From Ruminococcus sp. (lineage in GTDB: Bacteria; Bacillota; Clostridia; Oscillospirales; Ruminococcaceae), in contig JAIDNR010000424.1 in assembly GCA_029063695.1 (NCBI GenBank), positions 1,504 through 7,597 on the forward strand: a stretch of 6,094 nucleotides of DNA, given 5' to 3'. Made by a program: the position numbers and the translations under genes. Below the pieces are notes generated by a model, which did not search any database, had not been told where the DNA came from, and was given only the letters and a program-made list of their open reading frames with translations. Shown here one piece after another: positions 1-6,065 of the stretch (within the stretch, counting starts at the first letter, position 1; each line of letters opens with the position of its first letter).

Positions 1-673
1 GCTTTATACTATCGAAGCCCTTAACAAATATCCCGAAGATTTTAAAAATTTTTCGGAAAACTTTGCACAGGTAGTTTCCGAATTTTCGTCAAAATTCGCT
101 GTTTTCGGTGCAAATCTGGGAAAGACTCCCTCTCTCAGCCCCGATGTATGGAATAAAGAAGCTATAATACTTGCCTGCATACCATTCCTTGCAGGTATTG
201 CACAGCTTCTTGTTTCAATTTATTCAATGATTCACCAGAAAAAAACAAACCCTACTCCTCAGGCGGGCGGCGGCTGTATGTGGGTTATGATGCTTGGTAT
301 GCCAATATGGTCAATCTTCCTTGCATTTTCGCTTCCTGCTGGCGTTGGTTACTATTGGATTTGGTCATCTCTTTTTTCATTCCTGATAACATTTGCCCTG
401 AATATGTACTTCACTAATGACAGAGTTGTTGCAATCAACGAAAAGGAAAAAGAAAAAGCACGCATAAGAGCTGAAAAAAACCCCGGAAAAAAGACTTTCA
501 TGCAGAAAATGATGGAACAGGCATCAGCCATGGAACAGCAGCAGAATTCATCTTCCTCAGGCAGCAGCAATGTTAAGATGTCACGTTCTGAGCAGAACAA
601 AGCAAACAGTGATACACTTAAAGAAGCTCGTAAACGTATGGCTGAAAAATATGGCGATGACTACGATGATTAA
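1..673 (+). CDS. yidC: Membrane protein insertase YidC/Oxa1 family, 3' part (5' end outside window)
   Basis: The reading frame is open from base 2 to the TAA at 671-673, giving the last 223 residues of a larger protein. An internal ATG at 227 is in this frame but is not the start, because family-like sequence continues upstream. Three hydrophobic segments are visible at fragment residues about 53-76, 92-112 and 113-137. The last two carry the YidC signature FSLPAGVGYYWIWSS (residues 109-123), the P-G-x-x-x-Y-W pattern of the Oxa1/YidC core. A cytoplasmic tail of about 85 residues follows: first Lys/Glu-rich, then Gln/Ser-rich, ending in an acidic DDYDD. By family knowledge YidC inserts and folds membrane proteins, alone or with SecYEG, and a basic tail can contact ribosomes. 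It sits 23 bp upstream of jag, the usual Bacillota order, so the two are probably co-transcribed. The identification is firm; the missing N-terminal part cannot be assessed. Confidence 0.95.
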   Translation, partial: LYTIEALNKYPEDFKNFSENFAQVVSEFSSKFAVFGANLGKTPSLSPDVWNKEAIILACIPFLAGIAQLLVSIYSMIHQKKTNPTPQAGGGCMWVMMLGMPIWSIFLAFSLPAGVGYYWIWSSLFSFLITFALNMYFTNDRVVAINEKEKEKARIRAEKNPGKKTFMQKMMEQASAMEQQQNSSSSGSSNVKMSRSEQNKANSDTLKEARKRMAEKYGDDYDD

Positions 674-696
674 TTATAATTGGGAGGTATATTCAG

Positions 697-1899
697 ATGA
701 CTGAGATTTTTACAGCAAAAACTGTCGATGATGCTAAAGCAATGGCAGTTAAGAAATTCGGAAAAAAAGTAAATGAAATCAGATTTGAAATTCTCGAAGA
801 GGGAAGAAAAGGATTTTTAGGATTAGGTCAGGTAGATGCAAAAGTCAAGGCTACTTATATCGCACCAGTTCCGAAGCCCGTAACTCCTGTATCAAAACCC
901 GAACCGAAAAAGGAAGCACTCGTTCCGCCCGTTAAGGCTGAATCGAAATCTGAGACTGGAACGGAAGTAAAGGAAGTTAAAAAGTCCGAAATACCTGCTA
1001 AATCGGAGGAAGTAAAATCTGTTTCCGCTGCACCTGTTGTAAAGGAGTCTGTTAAGCCTGAGCCGAAAATCGAACAGGTACAGGAAGTTAAGGAAGAAAT
1101 CCATGAAGATGTAAAGGTTGTTGAAGAAATCAAACCTGTTGCAGAGGAAAAAGCACCCGAACCGGAGAAATCGGTATCAGAATCCAAAAAAGAAGATGAT
1201 ATGTTATTCTCTCTTGATGACTTCACACTTATTGACAACGAATCACTTCTCCACGAAAAAGTTAAAATTGCAAGGGACTACATAACAAGTATTCTCAATG
1301 CAATGGGCATTGACACTGAATTTGCTATCTATCAGAATGAAACAGGTGCGATAATCGACATCAAAAGCAACAACAACGGTACAATTATTGGCAGACGTGG
1401 TGAAACGCTTGATTCAATACAGTATCTTTGCTCAATAATTGCAAATAAGGGCGACAAGGATTATTTCCGCATAACAATAGATTGTCTGGGCTACAGAAGC
1501 AAGCGTAAGGAAACTCTTGAACAGCTTGCCTCAAAAGTTGCAAAATCTGTACTCAAATCAGGCAGGTCACAGACTCTTGAACCTATGAACCCATACGAAA
1601 GACGAGTTATTCACTCAGCAATTTCGGAAATCGAAGGTGTATCGTCACGCTCAGTAGGTGAAGAACCGTACAGAAAAATAATAATCTCCTCAAACAATCC
1701 AAAAAACGGCAGACGCAGAGGACAGCGCCGTGACGACAGAAAAGGCGGCGGCAGAAAAAACGACAGACCAAGAACACCACGTGAGCCGATGGAGGTTAAA
1801 GCAATCGACCTCTCCACAAGTTTTGAAAAAGACTATAAAAAGCCCAAGCCCGAAGATTCAATAGAAGGCGGACTTTACGGAAAGATTGAGTTATTCTGA
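697..1899 (+). CDS. jag: RNA-binding protein Jag/KhpB (Jag-N, KH and R3H domains)
   Basis: The product is 400 residues. The ATG is preceded by GGGAGGT at 682-688, about 9 nt upstream of the start. Residues 1-54 form the Jag-N domain with its hallmark RKGFLGLG (37-44). Residues about 55-165 are a low-complexity Lys/Glu/Pro/Val linker. Residues about 183-265 form a KH domain with the loop GRRG at 232-235. The R3H domain follows, with the R-x3-H pair R302/H306 in NPYERRVIH and the conserved GVSSRSVGEEPYRKI stretch. Residues 339-362 are Arg/Gly-rich and could add nonspecific RNA binding. The protein ends in GGLYGKIELF. Known family members (KhpB/EloR) bind many RNAs, partner with KhpA and affect cell elongation and division in streptococci; the role here is inferred. 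It is longer than minimal Jag proteins (about 200-330 residues) because of the linker and tail. A strong terminator follows at once, closing the yidC-jag unit. Confidence 0.95.
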   Translation: MTEIFTAKTVDDAKAMAVKKFGKKVNEIRFEILEEGRKGFLGLGQVDAKVKATYIAPVPKPVTPVSKPEPKKEALVPPVKAESKSETGTEVKEVKKSEIPAKSEEVKSVSAAPVVKESVKPEPKIEQVQEVKEEIHEDVKVVEEIKPVAEEKAPEPEKSVSESKKEDDMLFSLDDFTLIDNESLLHEKVKIARDYITSILNAMGIDTEFAIYQNETGAIIDIKSNNNGTIIGRRGETLDSIQYLCSIIANKGDKDYFRITIDCLGYRSKRKETLEQLASKVAKSVLKSGRSQTLEPMNPYERRVIHSAISEIEGVSSRSVGEEPYRKIIISSNNPKNGRRRGQRRDDRKGGGRKNDRPRTPREPMEVKAIDLSTSFEKDYKKPKPEDSIEGGLYGKIELF

Positions 1900-1906
1900 T
1901 ATTCAC

Positions 1907-1935
1907 AACAACGGCTTAAATGCCGTTGTTTTTTT
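1907..1935 (+). terminator. Rho-independent terminator after jag
   Basis: A perfect 9-bp stem, AACAACGGC (1907-1915) with GCCGTTGTT (1922-1930), encloses the 6-nt loop TTAAAT. It runs directly into a tract of seven T (1929-1935, the first two within the stem). It starts 7 nt after the jag stop. The T-tract lies only on the + strand side, so it acts on rightward transcription. The Shine-Dalgarno of mnmE begins at the very next base, leaving no space for a separate promoter after the hairpin. Confidence 0.88.
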
Positions 1936-1942
1936 AGGAGGG
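1936..1942 (+). promoter_or_regulatory. Ribosome binding site of mnmE, abutting the terminator
   Basis: AGGAGGG is a near-perfect Shine-Dalgarno, 5 nt before the ATG at 1948. It supports that ATG as the start. It is unusual in beginning at the base immediately after the terminator T-tract. Confidence 0.85.
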
Positions 1943-1947
1943 ATTTT

Positions 1948-3315
1948 ATGTCAACTGTTGCAGCAATTTCAACCCCGAATGCAGTCGGCGGAATTGCCGT
2001 CATAAGAATATCGGGAGAAAAAGCACTTGATGTTGCGGAAAGAATTTTCAGTCCGTTCGGAAAATTTAAAAAAAAAGTCTCTGAAATGGACGGATATACG
2101 TGTGCATACGGTATAGCACACGACAGTGGAGAGCGTATAGATGACTGTATTCTGACTGTATTCAAATCACCACACAGCTATACAGGTGAGGACACAGCGG
2201 AAATTTCATGTCACGGCGGTTTATTTGTATCAAGAAAAATTCTCCGTGCCGCACTTAAAAGTGGTGCAGTCACAGCAGAACCGGGAGAATTTACAAAACG
2301 TGCATTTCTCAATGGTAAGCTTGATTTGACACAAGCAGAAGCGGTAATGGATATAATTTCAGCAAAAGGCGAGCTTGAACTGCAAATGGCTGAGACTCTA
2401 AGAGAAGGTGCGGTATTCAAAAAAGCGAGAAAGTGTTCAGAGAGGCTTCTGAGGCTTCTGAGCGGACTTGCAGCATGGGCAGACTATCCGGACGATGATA
2501 TACCCGAAGTTGAGCCAAAGCATATCTGTAGCGAACTGGAGAGCGTTTCAGGTGAACTTTTTTCTTTGATTTCATCTTATGACGACGGCAGAATTATAAG
2601 AGAGGGAATACCGTCGGCAATTGTGGGACGACCTAACGTAGGCAAATCAACGCTTTTCAACTGTCTCAGCGGCTGTGAAAGAAGTATTGTGACCGATATA
2701 GCAGGAACTACACGAGACATAGTTGAAGAAACTGTAAAGCTTGGCGACATCGTTCTGAGGCTGTCCGATACGGCAGGAATCCATGATACAAGCGACGTAA
2801 TAGAAGGAATCGGAGTGGAAATAGCGGAAAAAACAATTGAAACCGCCGAACTTGTAATAGCGGTTTTCGATGGAAGCTGTTCGCCTACAACGGACGATTT
2901 TGATTTAATTAACAAAATTAAAAATAAAAAGTGTATAGCCGTAATCAATAAATCCGATGCAGGAATTGTACCTGAATTTTCGGAAATCGAAAATCAATTT
3001 ATACATAAAGTATATATTTCTGCTAAAGAGAATACAGGAATCAGCCGGCTGGAAACTGCAATTGAAAAACTTTTTGAAATATCGCCTGATAGTTTTTCAG
3101 CAGTATCAGTGGCAAACGAGCGTCAGAAGCAGTGTATAGAATCTGCACTTGAAAGCATTAACAATGCACTTTATGCAATAAAATCTGGAGAAATGCTTGA
3201 TGCGATAAACGTCCTCATAGACGAAGCAGAACAGCATATATTGGAACTTACAGGTGAAAAAATTACGGAAGCGGTAGTGAACGAAGTTTTTTCACGTTTT
3301 TGTGTAGGAAAGTAA
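1948..3315 (+). CDS. mnmE: tRNA uridine-5-carboxymethylaminomethyl modification GTPase MnmE
   Basis: The product is 455 residues, the normal full length for MnmE/TrmE. The N-terminal domain begins with the expected AAISTPNAVGGIAVIRISG and contains SYTGEDTAEISCHGG (77-91) and EPGEFTKRAFLNGKLDLTQAEA (111-132), the folate-binding and dimerisation region. The helical domain carries an inserted Ras-like G domain with all motifs intact: G1 GRPNVGKS (227-234), G2 DIAGTTRD (250-257), G3 DTAG (274-277), G4 NKSD (334-337) and G5 SAK (358-360). The C-terminus is FCVGK (451-455), with the conserved Cys at 452. By family knowledge it works with MnmG in a cytoplasmic complex that uses GTP, a folate one-carbon unit and FAD to install (carboxymethyl)aminomethyl groups at C5 of U34 in tRNAs reading split codon boxes. 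mnmG is the next gene, separated by 164 bp filled with parS sites. No defects are seen. Confidence 0.97.
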   Translation: MSTVAAISTPNAVGGIAVIRISGEKALDVAERIFSPFGKFKKKVSEMDGYTCAYGIAHDSGERIDDCILTVFKSPHSYTGEDTAEISCHGGLFVSRKILRAALKSGAVTAEPGEFTKRAFLNGKLDLTQAEAVMDIISAKGELELQMAETLREGAVFKKARKCSERLLRLLSGLAAWADYPDDDIPEVEPKHICSELESVSGELFSLISSYDDGRIIREGIPSAIVGRPNVGKSTLFNCLSGCERSIVTDIAGTTRDIVEETVKLGDIVLRLSDTAGIHDTSDVIEGIGVEIAEKTIETAELVIAVFDGSCSPTTDDFDLINKIKNKKCIAVINKSDAGIVPEFSEIENQFIHKVYISAKENTGISRLETAIEKLFEISPDSFSAVSVANERQKQCIESALESINNALYAIKSGEMLDAINVLIDEAEQHILELTGEKITEAVVNEVFSRFCVGK

Positions 3316-3324
3316 ATAAGAAAA

Positions 3325-3340
3325 TGTTCCACGTGAAACA
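3325..3340 (+). other. parS: parS site 1 (ParB-binding centromere sequence)
   Basis: TGTTCCACGTGAAACA matches the Bacillota parS consensus TGTTNCACGTGAAACA. It is palindromic apart from position 5 (C instead of T). It starts 9 nt after the mnmE stop and is the first member of the intergenic array. ParB (Spo0J) homologues recognise such sites and load there as CTP-dependent clamps. Confidence 0.93.
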
Positions 3341-3365
3341 TTGTGAAACCTGTTAAACGCATAAA

Positions 3366-3381
3366 TGTTTCACGTGAAACA
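3366..3381 (+). other. parS: parS site 2 (perfect palindrome)
   Basis: TGTTTCACGTGAAACA is a perfect 16-bp palindrome and the canonical parS form. Its centre lies 41 bp from that of site 1. Confidence 0.95.
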
Positions 3382-3400
3382 CAATAAAATCTGTTGGATA

Positions 3401-3406
3401 TATAAT
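3401..3406 (+). promoter_or_regulatory. Possible -10 element for mnmG overlapping parS site 3
   Basis: TATAAT is a perfect sigma-A -10 hexamer, and its last T is the first base of parS site 3. The -35 region at 17-bp spacing (AACACA, 3378-3383) matches TTGACA at only three positions, and no TGn extension is present. If used, transcription would start around 3412-3414, inside parS site 3. The surroundings are AT-rich, so this may be chance. Confidence 0.25.
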
Positions 3407-3421
3407 GTTCCACGTGAAACA
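3406..3421 (+). other. parS: parS site 3
   Basis: TGTTCCACGTGAAACA is identical to sites 1 and 4, and its centre is 40 bp from that of site 2. Its first base is also the last base of a TATAAT hexamer. Confidence 0.93.
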
Positions 3422-3445
3422 TCTGAAACTGTTAAACACAGAAAA

Positions 3446-3461
3446 TGTTCCACGTGAAACA
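3446..3461 (+). other. parS: parS site 4
   Basis: TGTTCCACGTGAAACA has its centre 40 bp from that of site 3. It ends 6 nt before the GAGG Shine-Dalgarno (3468-3471) of mnmG, so ParB bound here would sit next to or over the ribosome-binding region of the gene. Confidence 0.93.
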
Positions 3462-3479
3462 ATTTGCGAGGAATGAATT

Positions 3480-5354
3480 ATGTCATATAAAATGGGTGAA
3501 TTTGATATAGCAGTCATCGGTGCGGGTCATGCAGGAGTAGAAGCCGCACTTGCCGCCGCAAGACTTGGCTGTAAAACGGTAATGTTTACAATTTCCCTTG
3601 ACCAGATAGCTAATATGCCGTGTAATCCGTCAATCGGCGGAACTGCAAAAGGACATCTTGTAAGGGAAATTGATGCACTTGGCGGTGAAATGGGTAAAGC
3701 GGCTGATAAATGTTTCATACAAAGTCGAATGCTGAACAGAGGAAAAGGACCTGCCGTGCATAGTCTCAGAGTACAGGCGGACAGGGTAATGTATCATAAT
3801 TACATGAAGAACGTGTGTGAAAATCAGGAAATGTTGCACGTGAAACAAGCGGAAGTTTCGGAAATCATTGTTGAGGATGGTAAAATAACAGGAGTTGTTA
3901 CTTCTTTGGGGGCGGAATATTCCATAAAGGCGGTTATTATAGCGACAGGAACGTATTTAAAAGGCAAAATTCATATCGGTGAAACTTCATTTGAAAGCGG
4001 ACCTGATTCGGCATTACCAAGTAAAGGACTTTCAAAAAGTCTTATAGACAACGGAATTGAACTTCGTCGGTTCAAGACGGGTACACCATGCAGAGTTCAT
4101 AAAAGAAGTGTGAATTTTGATGCAATGGAACGGCAGGACGGCGATGAAAAAATAGTACCTTTTTCATTTGAAACGTCTCCCGAAAATCTTGATAATAAAG
4201 TGAGCTGTTATGTTACCTATACAAATAGTAATACACATGAAGTGATACTTTCAAACCTTGACAGGTCACCTCTTTATTCGGGAAGAATAGAGGGAGTAGG
4301 ACCACGTTATTGTCCGTCAATCGAGGACAAAATTGTGCGGTTTTCAGACAAGCCACGTCACCAGCTTTTTGTTGAACCTATGGGACTAACAACAGAAGAA
4401 TACTATTTGCAGGGAATGTCCTCATCATTGCCGGAGGACGTGCAGCTTGCATTTCTCAGAACAATAAAAGGACTTGAAAACGTCGAAATTATGCGTCCTG
4501 CCTATGCAATTGAATATGATTGCTGTGACCCGATACAGCTTCTGCCGACACTTGAATTTAAAAAAATTCAGGGACTTTACGGTGCAGGGCAGTTCAATGG
4601 CAGTTCGGGATATGAAGAAGCCGCCGCACAGGGAATTGTGGCAGGAATAAATGCTGCACTGAAAATTGCGGGAAGAAAGCCTCTGATACTCCGCAGGGAC
4701 AGTTCGTATATCGGTACGCTTATAGATGACCTTGTAACGAAAGGCTGTTCAGACCCTTATCGTATGATGACATCAAGAAGTGAATACAGACTTATTCTGA
4801 GACAGGACAACGCCGACCAGCGTCTTATACCGGTTGGATATGAAGTCGGACTTGTATCACGGGAAAGACTTGATAAACTGAATGAAAAAATCCGTCTGAC
4901 AGAACAGGAAATCAAGCGTGTTTCACGTGAAACAATTTCGCCGACTGCCGAACTGAATGAATTTCTTGAAAGTAAGGGAACATCTTCAATAAAAACAGGC
5001 TGTAAATTTGCTGATTTACTGAGACGACCGCAGTTGAATTATGCGGATATAGCGGCATTTGATGTCAACAAACCTGAATTGCCCGACGATGTATGCGAAC
5101 AGGTTGAATTGCAGATAAAATACAAGGGATATATTGAAAAACAGCTTGCACAGATTGAACTTGCACATAAACTTGAGGAAAAATTACTGCCAACAAATAT
5201 GGATTACAGTAAAATTCACGGTTTACGGCTTGAAGCGGCGGAGAAACTCAATAAGGTTCAGCCTGTATCAATCGGACAGGCATCGAGAATTTCGGGAGTA
5301 TCTCCGGCGGACGTATCAATGCTTATAGTGTGGCTGAAAAGAGAAAAGGGGTGA
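3480..5354 (+). CDS. mnmG: tRNA uridine-5-carboxymethylaminomethyl modification enzyme MnmG (GidA)
   Basis: The product is 624 residues, full length for the long MnmG form. The ATG at 3480 follows GAGG (3468-3471) with 8 nt between. An N-terminal Rossmann FAD-binding motif, GAGHAG, lies at 14-19. Family signatures follow: NMPCNPSIGGTAKGH (45-59), GPRYCPSIEDKI (274-285), QFNGSSGYEEAAAQG (371-385) and SRSEYRL (432-438). The C-terminal helical domain, which by family knowledge contacts MnmE, ends in SGVSPADVSMLIVWLK. MnmG binds FAD and NADH and, with MnmE, modifies U34 of tRNA in the cytoplasm. Two perfect-consensus parS sites lie inside the gene. They encode M118-Q123 (MLHVKQ) and the end of R480 through T485 (VSRET), in different reading frames. 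rsmG starts 6 nt after the stop, suggesting a shared transcript and coupled translation. No defects are seen. Confidence 0.97.
   Translation: MSYKMGEFDIAVIGAGHAGVEAALAAARLGCKTVMFTISLDQIANMPCNPSIGGTAKGHLVREIDALGGEMGKAADKCFIQSRMLNRGKGPAVHSLRVQADRVMYHNYMKNVCENQEMLHVKQAEVSEIIVEDGKITGVVTSLGAEYSIKAVIIATGTYLKGKIHIGETSFESGPDSALPSKGLSKSLIDNGIELRRFKTGTPCRVHKRSVNFDAMERQDGDEKIVPFSFETSPENLDNKVSCYVTYTNSNTHEVILSNLDRSPLYSGRIEGVGPRYCPSIEDKIVRFSDKPRHQLFVEPMGLTTEEYYLQGMSSSLPEDVQLAFLRTIKGLENVEIMRPAYAIEYDCCDPIQLLPTLEFKKIQGLYGAGQFNGSSGYEEAAAQGIVAGINAALKIAGRKPLILRRDSSYIGTLIDDLVTKGCSDPYRMMTSRSEYRLILRQDNADQRLIPVGYEVGLVSRERLDKLNEKIRLTEQEIKRVSRETISPTAELNEFLESKGTSSIKTGCKFADLLRRPQLNYADIAAFDVNKPELPDDVCEQVELQIKYKGYIEKQLAQIELAHKLEEKLLPTNMDYSKIHGLRLEAAEKLNKVQPVSIGQASRISGVSPADVSMLIVWLKREKG
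3832..3847 (+). other. parS: parS site 5, inside mnmG
   Basis: TGTTGCACGTGAAACA fits TGTTNCACGTGAAACA, with G at the variable fifth base. It is read as the codons for M118 (last two bases) L H V K Q123 (first two bases). It lies 379 bp from site 4, centre to centre. Confidence 0.85.
4919..4934 (+). other. parS: parS site 6, inside mnmG
   Basis: TGTTTCACGTGAAACA is the perfect palindromic parS and is identical to site 2. It is read in a different frame from site 5: the last base of R480, then V S R E T485. It falls in the C-terminal helical region of MnmG, just before the SPTAELNEFL stretch. Confidence 0.92.
5346..5354 (+). promoter_or_regulatory. Ribosome binding site of rsmG overlapping the mnmG stop codon
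   Basis: AAGGGGTGA resembles the ideal AGGAGGTGA and ends with the mnmG stop TGA (5352-5354), 6 nt before the rsmG ATG at 5361. Ribosomes ending mnmG would uncover or reload this site, so translational coupling is likely. Confidence 0.7.
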
Positions 5355-5360
5355 GATTCA

Positions 5361-6065
5361 ATGTTGCCTGAGTTGGAAATATGCCATGCTGAATTCAAAA
5401 AATACGGACTTGACCTGACAGAAGAACAGTATAGAAAATTCGATAAATATGCAGAATTTCTTGTGGAATACAATAAAAATGTAAATCTCACGGCAATAAC
5501 AGAGCCGAAAGAGATACTTGTGAAACATTTTATTGACAGTGTTTTATTGTCAAAATATGCGGATATTTCCGAAAATTCCTCACTTATAGATGTGGGAACT
5601 GGTGCAGGATTTCCGTCGATACCGCTGAAAATCATGAGAAACGATATAAAAATCACACTTCTTGACAGTCTTGCAAAGAGAATTGCATTTCTTGAAAAAC
5701 TTTGTGATATGCTTGAAATTGAGGCAGAATTTATTCACGGACGTGCGGAAGATAATGCAAGAATGGCTGAATACAGGGAAAAATTTGATTTTTCATGTGC
5801 GAGAGCAGTAGCGAATCTTTCTGTTTTATCGGAATACTGTATACCGTTTGTAAAAGTCGGCGGATATTTCTTATCCATGAAAGGACGGGGAGATGATATT
5901 GACGGTGCAGAGAATGCAGTAAAGATTTTAGGCGGAGAAATCAGCAGTATTGCCGAATATACTCTTGAATCAGACACAAGAAAAATTGTTTTGGTGAATA
6001 AAATATCGCAGACACCGACAAAATATCCGAGAAACAGCGGTCAGATTAAGAAGAAATCGCTCTGA
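5361..6065 (+). CDS. rsmG: 16S rRNA (guanine-N7)-methyltransferase RsmG (GidB)
   Basis: The product is 234 residues, the usual RsmG length. Motifs appear in the expected order. YNKNVNLTAI (37-46) corresponds to the family WNxxxNLT element. KHFIDSVL is at 55-62. The S-adenosylmethionine motif I, DVGTGAGFPSIPLK, is at 77-90, with Ser where GFPG is more common. LLDSLAKRIAFLE (100-112) is the second cofactor-binding strand. GRAED is at 127-131, ARAVANL at 147-153 and SMKG at 172-175. The C-terminal KYPRNSGQIKKKSL (221-234) matches the family's KyPRxxGxxxKxPL ending. By family knowledge RsmG methylates N7 of a guanine in the 530 loop of 16S rRNA (G527 in E. coli), and its loss gives low-level streptomycin resistance. 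It is the last gene of the mnmE-mnmG-rsmG run; segregation genes often follow at this locus. Confidence 0.96.
   Translation: MLPELEICHAEFKKYGLDLTEEQYRKFDKYAEFLVEYNKNVNLTAITEPKEILVKHFIDSVLLSKYADISENSSLIDVGTGAGFPSIPLKIMRNDIKITLLDSLAKRIAFLEKLCDMLEIEAEFIHGRAEDNARMAEYREKFDFSCARAVANLSVLSEYCIPFVKVGGYFLSMKGRGDDIDGAENAVKILGGEISSIAEYTLESDTRKIVLVNKISQTPTKYPRNSGQIKKKSL

Larger units (their letters stand above)
3325..3461 (+). repeat. Four-copy parS tandem array between mnmE and mnmG
   Basis: Four 16-bp parS sequences recur with centre-to-centre distances of 41, 40 and 40 bp, separated by AT-rich spacers of 25, 24 and 24 bp. Spacers 1 and 3 resemble each other: TGAAACCTGTTAAACGCA against TGAAACTGTTAAACACA. 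Spacer 2 shares only CTGTT and an AT-rich end. The repeat unit is therefore about 40 bp and probably arose by tandem duplication, with the 16-bp cores kept and the spacers drifting. The array fills almost all of the 164-bp gap. It is expected to be a ParB nucleation zone for origin segregation and SMC loading. No ParB gene is in the window, so the partner is inferred. Confidence 0.9.

Noticed and set aside
675..680. TATAAT just before jag
   Set aside because: The start point would fall in the jag Shine-Dalgarno and no -35 is visible. yidC-jag co-transcription is simpler.
855..1238. Minus-strand 127-residue Ser/Thr-rich open frame
   Set aside because: It is a shadow of the Lys/Glu-rich jag linker with no supporting start signal.
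1773..1788. CACGTGA at the 3' end of jag
   Set aside because: Only the central hexamer and next base fit parS; the outer arms do not match.
3288..3304. TTTCACGT near the mnmE end
   Set aside because: It is a half-site only, encoding the conserved FSRFCVGK C-terminus of MnmE.
3171..3422. Minus-strand 83-residue open frame containing MFHVEH and VSRET repeats
   Set aside because: Its repeats are just translations of the parS copies, and the rest is antisense to mnmE. It has no family resemblance.
3365..3457. Plus-strand mini-ORF beginning MFHVKH across the array
   Set aside because: There is no Shine-Dalgarno upstream, and its sequence is dictated by parS cores and spacers.
3473..3490. Five-codon ATG frame overlapping the mnmG start
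   Set aside because: Its ATG is only 1 nt after the GAGG, too close for initiation there. It looks accidental.
4853..4868. Degenerate parS-like TGTATCACGGGAAAGA in mnmG
   Set aside because: It matches 13 of 16 positions, breaks the core CACGTG, and encodes GLVSRERL, which resembles the GLVS-type stretch of other MnmG proteins. Protein constraint explains it.
5533..5553. TTGACA...TGTCAA inverted repeat and possible -35 inside rsmG, with a 13-bp match (ATTGTCAAAATAT) to 6077-6089
   Set aside because: It lies in coding sequence for conserved KHFIDSVL, has no acceptable -10, and the AT-rich 13-mer match is plausible by chance.
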